Below the pieces are notes generated by a model. That model worked only from the letters and a program-made list of their open reading frames with translations, ran no database searches and was not told where the DNA came from. Positions 48,689 to 56,114 of a stretch of DNA of 64,000 nucleotides are shown in pieces. Made by a program: the position numbers and the translations under genes. This stretch comes from Streptomyces sp. NBC_00582 (GTDB taxonomy: Bacteria; Actinomycetota; Actinomycetes; Streptomycetales; Streptomycetaceae), in contig NZ_CP107772.1 of assembly GCF_036345155.1 (NCBI RefSeq), positions 1,364,001 to 1,428,000 of the forward strand, in the 5' to 3' direction. How positions within the stretch are numbered: the stretch's first letter is position 1; each line of letters begins with the position of its first letter.

Positions 48689-50842
48689 TCAGGCGGTGCG
48701 GCGGACGTTCCGGTAGAGCACGACGAACCCGGCGATCACCAGGAGGCCGCCGCCGGCCGCGGGCCACAGGTTGCCGCCGGTCTCGGCCAGGCTGCCCGAG
48801 ACGGCCTGCGGCTCGGTGACGTTGCCGGTTCCGGCCGGGGGCCGGGCACCGCTGTCGACGGGTGCCCGGGTGTCGTCGCCGGCCGGTGCCGGGTTCCCCG
48901 CCGGGGCGGTCGCGGCGGTGCCGACCTCACCGGCCGGCCGGCCCGCCGGCTTGTCCGCGGGCTTGTCCGCGGCGGGCTTGTCCGCCGGCTTCTCGGCGGG
49001 GGCGGAGACGGCCGCCTTGGGCGAGTCCACGTCGGGCCTGGTGTCGTCCCGGGTGTCCGTGCCGGCCGAGGCGCCGCCGTTGCCGGTGCCGCCCTTCTCG
49101 GGCTCCGTGCCGGCGGGCTCGGTCGCCGGGACCTCGGGGGCCTGGGACTGGGCTGGGGGCTGCTGGCCGCCGTCACCGGTGTCGTCGTCCGAACCGCCGC
49201 CGTAGCCGCCGTTCGCCCCGCCGCCCTGACCGGCCCCGTCACCGGAGCCGTTGTCGGAGCCGTCACCCGCGCCGTTGCCGGTACCGCCGCCCGACCCGTT
49301 CCCGGAACCGTCGTCCGAGCCGTCGTCACCCGTCCCGGCGCCGCACGTGCGTCCCTCGTTGATGCAGTCGACCATCTGCCGCATCAGGTCCTCGTCGAAG
49401 ACGTTGATGAAGTCGCCGTGGTCCGTCACCGGCTTGTGGAGCTGCTCGGGGAACGAGTCCACCGCGAACAGCGGCGTCGTACGGCCCCCGTCGCCGAGGC
49501 TCGGCGCGTCGACGTCGTAGACGATGCGCTGCACAAGCTGCGGGATGGCCTCGAAGCCGGACGGGCAGGTGCCGTCGGGGGCGGCGAAGGCCACGTGCGT
49601 GCGGTGGTTGGCGCTGTCGATGTTGCTGCCGTCCCAGCAGCTCTGGAAGCGGAAGGTGCGCACCACGTCGCTGCCGGACGGGCACAGCGGGTACTTGTCC
49701 TTGAGCTGCCGGTCCTCGAAACCGGTGCAGCTCCAGGAGGCGTTGGCGTTGGCCGGGCCGTTGACGAAGGCCTTGGCGTCACCCGTGATAATGCGCAGCA
49801 GCCGGGGCATCTCGGTGACCTTGGACACCGGGTTGCCGACGAAGGTCAGCGTGACGTCCTTCGGGGTGACGATCTCGCCCGCGTTGCCCTCGACGCCGCC
49901 GCCGGGGCTCTTGGCGTCCTGCTCCTGCGTGCCGTTCTGCAGCCGCAGGACCGGCCAGTAGTACGTGGACCTGTCGCCCTGGTCCACACAGCTCGTCTCG
50001 GCGTTCGCCAGGTCCTCGTCGGAGGCGAAGGCGGTGTTCGACTGGTTGCCGATGTAGTCGTGGAAGTGGTGGGCGCCGTTGCTCACACCGGGGGCGACGA
50101 TCACGTTGTCCGAGTTGAACAGCCCGTTCTCGTTCACGCCGCAGCTCGTGACGAAGGTGCCGCGCGAGGGGCCCGAGCGGGGGTCGGGGAGCTGCTGGGT
50201 GGCCGCGACCCCGGTGATGTCGACGTAGTCCCCGGCGACGGGACCGTTGCCGGCCTGCCCGCCGTTGCCCTGCTGACCGTTCTGACCGGGCTCCTGAGCC
50301 GAGCCCTGTCCCTGGCCTGCGTTCTGCCCCTGCTGCTGCCCCTGCTGCTGCCCCTCCTGGCCGCCCTGCCCCTGCTGCTCCTGCTCCTCGGTGACGCGCA
50401 GGGAACAGGCGGCCAGGGAGTCCAGGCCGTCCGGGCGGTCGCCGTCACGGTCGATGGCCTCGGCGATCCGGCCGATCGTGGCGCCCCGCTTCTCCTTCAG
50501 GGGGTTCATCACCGCGTTGTCGGCGAAGCCGGGGTCCTGGCGTACCGCCTGCGCCTGATCCTGGAGTTGCTGGTAGGCGGCGGCTATCTGCTGGTCCAGG
50601 GCGGCGAGTTCGCGGTCGACCTCCTGCCTGGCGCCGTCGGGGACGCTGGTGAGGCCGGTGCCGACGTCGGGGCAGTCGATGGTGACCGAGCCTCCACCGG
50701 TCAGCTCGACCGTGTCGCCGTTGGAGGTGGCCGAGGCGTAGACGTTCACCGCCATCAGCCCGCCGCCGCCGAGGATCAGGGCGACCGCGGCGAAGGTCGC
50801 CCGCCGTCCGCCCGTCGGGCGTCTGCGTCTGTTCTGTACCAA
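48689..50842 (-). CDS. Sortase-anchored DUF1996 surface protein
   Basis: A 717-residue exported protein. An N-terminal hydrophobic segment (FAAVALILGGGGLMAVNVYA) is the signal or anchor. A short coiled region (about 70-110) and a Gln/Gly-rich spacer follow. The DUF1996 domain (about 205-500) has the HHFHDYIGN and SCWDGSNIDSANHRTH segments. A long Gly/Asp- and Pro/Ala/Lys-rich stalk leads to LAETGG, a hydrophobic helix and an Arg-rich tail, which is an LAxTG-type sortase signal. The start is TTG with AGGAG six bases before it. It should be displayed on the wall; the domain activity is unknown. Confidence 0.88.
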   Translation of the reverse strand: MVQNRRRRPTGGRRATFAAVALILGGGGLMAVNVYASATSNGDTVELTGGGSVTIDCPDVGTGLTSVPDGARQEVDRELAALDQQIAAAYQQLQDQAQAVRQDPGFADNAVMNPLKEKRGATIGRIAEAIDRDGDRPDGLDSLAACSLRVTEEQEQQGQGGQEGQQQGQQQGQNAGQGQGSAQEPGQNGQQGNGGQAGNGPVAGDYVDITGVAATQQLPDPRSGPSRGTFVTSCGVNENGLFNSDNVIVAPGVSNGAHHFHDYIGNQSNTAFASDEDLANAETSCVDQGDRSTYYWPVLRLQNGTQEQDAKSPGGGVEGNAGEIVTPKDVTLTFVGNPVSKVTEMPRLLRIITGDAKAFVNGPANANASWSCTGFEDRQLKDKYPLCPSGSDVVRTFRFQSCWDGSNIDSANHRTHVAFAAPDGTCPSGFEAIPQLVQRIVYDVDAPSLGDGGRTTPLFAVDSFPEQLHKPVTDHGDFINVFDEDLMRQMVDCINEGRTCGAGTGDDGSDDGSGNGSGGGTGNGAGDGSDNGSGDGAGQGGGANGGYGGGSDDDTGDGGQQPPAQSQAPEVPATEPAGTEPEKGGTGNGGASAGTDTRDDTRPDVDSPKAAVSAPAEKPADKPAADKPADKPAGRPAGEVGTAATAPAGNPAPAGDDTRAPVDSGARPPAGTGNVTEPQAVSGSLAETGGNLWPAAGGGLLVIAGFVVLYRNVRRTA

Positions 50843-50956
50843 GGAGTGCTCCTACGCGAGTTCGTCGTCGTCGGCGGCCTGGGCATGAAATCCCCCGGCC
50901 CTATACGCGGAAGGGCGCAGGAGTGTTCAACCGACCCACGAATTCATAGCAAGATC

Positions 50957-51799
50957 TCAGGTGGACCCTCCCGGCCGGGTCTTCGGTGCCGCGGCGGGCA
51001 GGAACACCGGCGTCCCGAAGAGCCGCCTGAGCCGGGCCCGTTCGTGGTAGAGGCCCAGGGCGACGGCGGCGGCGACGGCTATCAGATGCTCGCGGCCGGC
51101 CAAATTGGGCTTGGCGATCGACTCGACCACCATCGAGCCTCCGGTGAGGAAGAAGACGACGGGGGCGCGGCGCACCACCGAGAGGTAGGTGAACAGGCCC
51201 ACGACGGCGGCGGACGGGCCGGTGTCGAGCACCTGCCCCGCCTCGGGCGGCAGTCCGAGCCCCCACCAGCCGGGCCCCATCGCGATCATCACCCGCACGG
51301 TGAGGGTGCCGGCCAGGGTGGCGGCGTAGGCGACGGCGAGTGTCCTGAGCCGGCCGAGGGCGAGTTCGGCGAGGGCGAAGGCCAGGAAGAGCTGGGTGAT
51401 GCCGGCCCACACCGGAAGGTCGAGGGCGGGGACGTACAGGGAGATCGGGGTGCGCAGGAGGGCGAGCCACAGCGGGAGGTCGCCCTGGACGCCGCCGACG
51501 ATCCGCACGGCCGTCTCCCCGGCCGGGTGTTGCGCGATCGCGTGGAAGAAGATCACGCCGCCGCAGGCCACGAAGGCCAGCAGCAGCGCCGAGGGGCCAC
51601 GCCGGCGCAGCTGCCGGAGGGGGTCGACGACGATGCCGTACAACTCGTCGCGCAGCGTCCGGCCGACGAACGCGGCGGCCCGGAGCGGGGCACCGCGGCG
51701 CCGTCCGCCCGCGCCGTCCCCGGCCTGGCCGGTGCGGCGCCCCTCCACTTCTGGACGCAGGATCACCAAGGGGTCCCCCAAGTAAGCTCGTCGCAACAA
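50957..51799 (-). CDS. Rhomboid-like polytopic membrane protein
   Basis: A 280-residue protein with about six membrane helices after a charged 60-residue start. DTGPSAAVVGLFTYL resembles the rhomboid GxS nucleophile helix, and REHLIAVAAAVALGLY resembles the helix that carries the rhomboid catalytic His. These are suggestive, not decisive; many actinobacterial relatives of this kind are simply called rhomboid-like. The start is a TTG pair directly after GGGAGGGGGAG. It is 114 bases downstream of the DUF1996 gene in map terms, but upstream of it in reading direction, so the two may be co-transcribed. Confidence 0.7.
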   Translation of the reverse strand: MLRRAYLGDPLVILRPEVEGRRTGQAGDGAGGRRRGAPLRAAAFVGRTLRDELYGIVVDPLRQLRRRGPSALLLAFVACGGVIFFHAIAQHPAGETAVRIVGGVQGDLPLWLALLRTPISLYVPALDLPVWAGITQLFLAFALAELALGRLRTLAVAYAATLAGTLTVRVMIAMGPGWWGLGLPPEAGQVLDTGPSAAVVGLFTYLSVVRRAPVVFFLTGGSMVVESIAKPNLAGREHLIAVAAAVALGLYHERARLRRLFGTPVFLPAAAPKTRPGGST

Positions 51800-51969
51800 C
51801 TCCCCCTCCCGTGCGCGCGGTGGGATCGCCGCACGTCACCGGCAAGGGACGCCACCCCGGCGGGTCGGCCGGTGTCGCTCCTGTGAAGACGCCGGGAGGG
51901 CCCGCCAGGATCACTCCGACGCGCACCGCGACTGCGGGCATCCGCACGACGACGCACCGTCACCGGCGC

Positions 51970-52591
51970 TCACACGTGCGGTCGGCTCCCCGGCTCCTGC
52001 CGCGGGAGCGTCTGCGCCGAGCCCGGCAGGATGGGCGCGGGCAACGTGGCCACCGCCTCCTGCGCCCGCGCCAGTCGCTCGGCGGTGTCGTCGGGCAGGC
52101 GGGGTGCGAGCGGGCTGGGGCCGTACGCCACGCTCGTACAGCTCGGAGCCCGGCGGGGCGTCGCGGAACGCGGCGAACTGTTCCAGCAGGTTGCAGGCGT
52201 AGTCGTCGTCCTTCTGGGACACCTTCCAGCTGATCCCGGCCGCCTGGAGCCGCTCGGCGTACGTCATCCAGCGGTAGGGCACCGCAGCGGTGTTGTCGGT
52301 GACCGGACCGCGAAGACCGAGCGGCCGGTGTCGAGGGTGAGCGCGTCGGGGTCGGCGAAGCCGCGCACACCGGACAGGGTGCCGAAGTAGTCGTCGAACG
52401 AGCGGTTCTCCCGCATCAGCAGGACCACGTGCTCGACGTCGGCGAGCGAGCCGCGCCGGGGCGCTCCGGCGGCGACGGCCCGGCGCACGCCCGGCGGGAG
52501 CAGGGATCGGCGGGAGCAGGGACAGGGCCGCGGCCCCGCCCAGCGCGCCGGCTGCCGAACCGAGGAGTCCGCGGCGGGTCGGCTCGGCCAC
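51970..52591 (-). pseudogene. Decayed phospholipase C (phosphocholine-type, acid-phosphatase-like)
   Basis: Homologous pieces occur in order but in different frames. A twin-arginine signal (TRRGLLGSAAGALGG) is read from the ATG at 52591. LADVEHVVLLMRENRSFDDYFGTLSGVRGF lies in a second frame around 52380-52450 (seen as MRENRSFDDYFGTL). VPYRWMTYAERLQAAGISWKV returns to the first frame near 52240-52280. A last piece, YGPSPLAPRLPDDTAERL, runs in a further frame to a stop at 51970. Intact family members are near 500-700 residues; only about 200 remain, and a large internal part is missing. It is dead through several frameshifts and a deletion. Confidence 0.8.
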
Positions 52592-52782
52592 GGTGCCCCC
52601 CTGTCGAGCGGTGTTCCCGATAGGGCCATGGGTGCCCGGTCGGCCGGGGAAGGTGACGGAAGGTCAGCCGCCCTCACCCGAAGGCCTGAACCGGGCCTCG
52701 GCGGAGCTCGGCCGTATTTCGGTACGGGACCGCTGACCTCGCGCGTTACAGTGCACGACCGACGTCGAGAGGAGACCGCGCG

Positions 52783-53436
52783 GTGCGCCACGGGGTGGGG
52801 AACGGACGGCGGGGGCTGACCCTGGCCGTCACGCTGACGGGAATGCTGACGGCCCTGGTGACGGGCTGTGCCGGCGAGGACGGCGAGGCGGAGTCCGCGG
52901 GGGCGGCGGTCGCGCGGCGCGGGGCGAGCGTCGGTGCGGCCGGGTCGGCCTGCCCGCTGCCCGTCACCTTCGACGTCGCCGAGTCCTGGAAGCCGAAGGC
53001 CGTCGACGCCGAGGCGGAACGGGACGGGGTGAGCGAGGAGCTGGCCGGTCTGGCCGACGCGTTCCTGCGCCAGGGCCCCGTCACCATGGCCTGCGAGATC
53101 GACGCCAAGCCCGCCGGGAACATCGGCTTCCTCCGGGTGTGGACCGGCGAGCCGGGTGACGCGGACTCCCGCGCCGTCCTGGAGGGCTTCGTGGCCGCCG
53201 AGCACGGCGCGGGCCGGGAGAAGTACCGCACCTTCGCTTCGGGCGACCTCACCGGCACCGAGGTCGAGTACGTCACCCCCGGCGGCGGCAAGGAGACCAA
53301 GCCCGCCCACGCCCTCGCGGTCGTCACCCCGGACGGCCCGGTCGTCCTGCACCTGGGCGGCCTGGACAGCGAGGAGCACGAGGAGATGCTCCCGGCGTAC
53401 GAGCTCGCGAAGAAGACCTTGCGCGCGACGGCCTGA
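52783..53436 (+). CDS. Putative lipoprotein
   Basis: A 217-residue protein with a signal peptide ending in the lipobox LVTGC (Cys about 29), so it is anchored to the outer leaflet by lipid. The mature part resembles small secreted lipoproteins of Streptomyces, with the segments PLPVTFDVAESWKPK and GLDSEEHEEMLPAYELAKKTL near the end. The start is GTG after GAGAGGAG. The function is unknown. It is divergent from the phospholipase remnant and is followed by a SpoIIE-type phosphatase 106 bases on. Confidence 0.83.
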   Translation: MRHGVGNGRRGLTLAVTLTGMLTALVTGCAGEDGEAESAGAAVARRGASVGAAGSACPLPVTFDVAESWKPKAVDAEAERDGVSEELAGLADAFLRQGPVTMACEIDAKPAGNIGFLRVWTGEPGDADSRAVLEGFVAAEHGAGREKYRTFASGDLTGTEVEYVTPGGGKETKPAHALAVVTPDGPVVLHLGGLDSEEHEEMLPAYELAKKTLRATA

Positions 53437-53542
53437 CGCCACCGCGACGCGCCCCGCTCCCGGGTCCGGATGCACATCCCGCCAGGTGTGGCGCATTCTT
53501 GCTGTGTCGCCCACGCGGCGGCGCACGGACGAGGTAGGGCCG

Positions 53543-56047
53543 ATGACTGGGAGCGCCGGGGACGAGCGGAGGCCGTCCGGGCCGCCGCCCGCGCTGCTGA
53601 CCGCGGCTGCGGTCGACGCGCTGCGGGCGGCGGACGGGCGCGCCGGGGGCGTGTACCTGTGCTCCCGCGTTCCGGAGACGATGCGGCTCGCCGTGCTCGC
53701 GGGGCTGCCCGGCCGGCTGTTCCGGCCCTGGTGGCGGGTGCACATGGACCGGCCGTTCCCGGTGGTGGACGTCCAGCGGACGGGCGTACCGGTGGTGCTG
53801 GCGAACGCGACGGAGGCGATGCGGCGGTATCCGCAGCTGGCGGCGGGGCTGCCGTTCGCGTTCGGTTCCCTGTACGTCCCGGTCGCGGCACGGGGGCGGT
53901 CCTTCGGGGTGCTGATCGTGCTGCGGGCGCCGATCGCCGACGCGGCGGAGGCGCTGGCCGGGCGTGAGCGGCTGGAGCGGGTGGCGGAGGGCCTGGCGGT
54001 GGAGCTGCTGCGGCTGGAGGCCGAGGGCGCGCCCGCCACCTGGGACGAGGAGCCGGTGTGCGTACGGCCGCCGGTCGCGGGGCCGGCGCCGGGGCGGGTC
54101 GGCCGGTTCTCCTGGAACCCCGGGTCCGACACCGTCGTCGCCGACGAGCGGGCGCGGGCCCTGTTCGGGCTGCCGCCGGGGGACGTACCCGGCACGCTGG
54201 AGGCGCTGGCGAGGGCCGTGGACCCCACCGACGCCCACCGGCTTCCCGAGCTGCTGAGGGAGACGGCGCGGGGCAGCCCGCCGCCGTTGCCGCTGGAGGT
54301 GCGGACCACGGAGGGCGGGCTGCGGCTGCTGGAGCTGTGGGCGGCGGCCGAGGGGCCGTCCGGGTCCGTCACCGGCGTCCTCCTCGACCCCGGTGCGGGC
54401 GCCCTCTCCGACGGCGCCGCCGATCTGCTGCCGGAGGGCGTGTTCTGCGTCGACCGGCTGGGGCTGATCGTGTACGCCAACGCCCGGGCCGCGCACTTCC
54501 TGGGCGTGGACCACGCCGAGCTGACCGGCCGGCTGCTCTGGGACGCCGTGCCCTGGCTGAACCAGACGACCAGCGAGGAGCATCTGCGCGGTGCGCTGCT
54601 GTCGCCGGAGCCGGTGCACTTCCATGTACGGCGGCCCGCCGACGGTCCGCGGGTCTTCGAGGGCGACTGGCTGAGCATCTCCGTCTACCCCGGCGCGGAC
54701 CTGCTGACCTGTACCGCCGTCCCGGCGAACCGGGTGCCGTCCGACGGGAGTCCCGAACCGGTCGACACCGAGGTCCCGGCGCCGGACCCGGCCGCGCAGA
54801 CCGCCCCGCTGTACCGGCCGATCGTGCTGGCGATCGCGCTGACCGAGGCGGTGACCGCCCGCCAGGTGTCGGCGGTGGTCATGCAGGAGCTGCTGCCCGC
54901 GTTCGGCGGCCGGCGGCTCGCGATCTACCTGCTCCAGGAGCGGCATCTGTACCTCGCGTGGGAGAGCGGTTTCCCGGAGGGTTTTCTCGCTCCGTTCGAG
55001 GGGGTGGGCCTGGACGCCCGGCTGCCCGGCGTGGAGACGCTCACCACCGGCCGTCCGCTGTTCTTCGACTCGATGCAGCAGCTCGCGGCCGCCTACCCCG
55101 GCATCGAACTGGACGCGACGCGGGGCGCCCGCGCCTTCCTCCCGCTGATCGCCTCGGGCCGGCCGGTCGGCACCTGCATCCTCGGCTTCGACGTGCCGCG
55201 CGCCTTCAGCTCCGAGGAGCGCACGGTCCTCACCGCGCTCGCCGGGCTGATCGCCCACGCGATGGAGAAGGCCCAGCGCTACGACACGGAGGCGGCCCTC
55301 GCGCGCGGGCTGCAGCAGGCCCTGCTCCCCCGGCGGCTGTCGCAGCACGCGCGTGTGGAGACCGCCGGGCGCTATCTGCCGGGCACCGAGGGCATGGACG
55401 TGGGCGGCGACTGGTACGACGTCGTGGAGGCCGGCGAGGGCCTGGCGCTGGTCATCGGGGACGTCCAGGGGCACGGGGTGCAGGCGGCGGCCACCATGGG
55501 GCAGCTCCGCAGCGCGGTACGGGCGTTCGCGCTCGGCGACCATCCGCCGCAGGAGGTCATGTCCGGCACGAACCACCTCCTCATCGACCTCGACCCCGGC
55601 CAGTTCGCCAGTTGCTGCTACGTCCGCCTCGACCCGGCGACCGGCCGGGCGCACGCCGCCCGGGCCGGCCATCTGCCGCCGCTGCTGCGCCACCCCGACG
55701 GCCGTACGACGACGGTGGACCTGCCGGGCGGGGTGGTCCTGGGGGTCGACCCGCGCGCCCGGTACCCGGTGACGGAACTGCGCCTGGAGCCGGGCGCGAT
55801 CCTCGCGCTCTACACCGACGGGCTGGTGGAGCGGCCGGGGCACGACATCGACGAGGGCATCGCCGCCCTGCGCACGGCCCTCGCCGAGGCGGGTGACGGG
55901 GCCGGGCGCTCCCCCGGCCGCTACCTCGGGGAGGTCGCCGACCGGCTGACCGCCTCGGCCCGGCAGGCGGCGGACCGGGCCGACGACATCGCGCTGTTGC
56001 TCGCCACCCTCCCCACCCACCCCGAAGATCACGCTGGGAGAGCGTGA
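53543..56047 (+). CDS. PP2C/SpoIIE-type phosphatase with sensory domains
   Basis: An 834-residue cytoplasmic protein. Residues about 15-160 are GAF-like, about 180-300 PAS-like, about 300-400 a second PAS-like unit (LLPEGVFCVDRLGLIVYANARAA, seen as GVFCVDRLGLIVYAN), and about 430-570 a GAF domain (FGGRRLAIYLL, ARAFLPLIASG). Residues about 590-834 are the SpoIIE PP2C domain, with GGDWYDV, GDVQGHG and ADDIALLL as metal and phosphate contacts. It should dephosphorylate an anti-sigma factor antagonist. It has no HATPase domain, unlike the next gene. The ATG at 53543 has AGGTAGGG upstream. Confidence 0.9.
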   Translation: MTGSAGDERRPSGPPPALLTAAAVDALRAADGRAGGVYLCSRVPETMRLAVLAGLPGRLFRPWWRVHMDRPFPVVDVQRTGVPVVLANATEAMRRYPQLAAGLPFAFGSLYVPVAARGRSFGVLIVLRAPIADAAEALAGRERLERVAEGLAVELLRLEAEGAPATWDEEPVCVRPPVAGPAPGRVGRFSWNPGSDTVVADERARALFGLPPGDVPGTLEALARAVDPTDAHRLPELLRETARGSPPPLPLEVRTTEGGLRLLELWAAAEGPSGSVTGVLLDPGAGALSDGAADLLPEGVFCVDRLGLIVYANARAAHFLGVDHAELTGRLLWDAVPWLNQTTSEEHLRGALLSPEPVHFHVRRPADGPRVFEGDWLSISVYPGADLLTCTAVPANRVPSDGSPEPVDTEVPAPDPAAQTAPLYRPIVLAIALTEAVTARQVSAVVMQELLPAFGGRRLAIYLLQERHLYLAWESGFPEGFLAPFEGVGLDARLPGVETLTTGRPLFFDSMQQLAAAYPGIELDATRGARAFLPLIASGRPVGTCILGFDVPRAFSSEERTVLTALAGLIAHAMEKAQRYDTEAALARGLQQALLPRRLSQHARVETAGRYLPGTEGMDVGGDWYDVVEAGEGLALVIGDVQGHGVQAAATMGQLRSAVRAFALGDHPPQEVMSGTNHLLIDLDPGQFASCCYVRLDPATGRAHAARAGHLPPLLRHPDGRTTTVDLPGGVVLGVDPRARYPVTELRLEPGAILALYTDGLVERPGHDIDEGIAALRTALAEAGDGAGRSPGRYLGEVADRLTASARQAADRADDIALLLATLPTHPEDHAGRA

Positions 56048-56114
56048 CCGACCCGCCCCGTGACCCTGTGTGACGCCTCTCGCCTCAGGGGGCCGGGCAG
56101 TGTAGGAATGGCAC

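Noticed and set aside
50281..50400. Apparent short tandem DNA repeats (CTGCTGCCC units)
   Set aside because: They encode the Gln/Gly-rich spacer of the DUF1996 protein and need no separate explanation.
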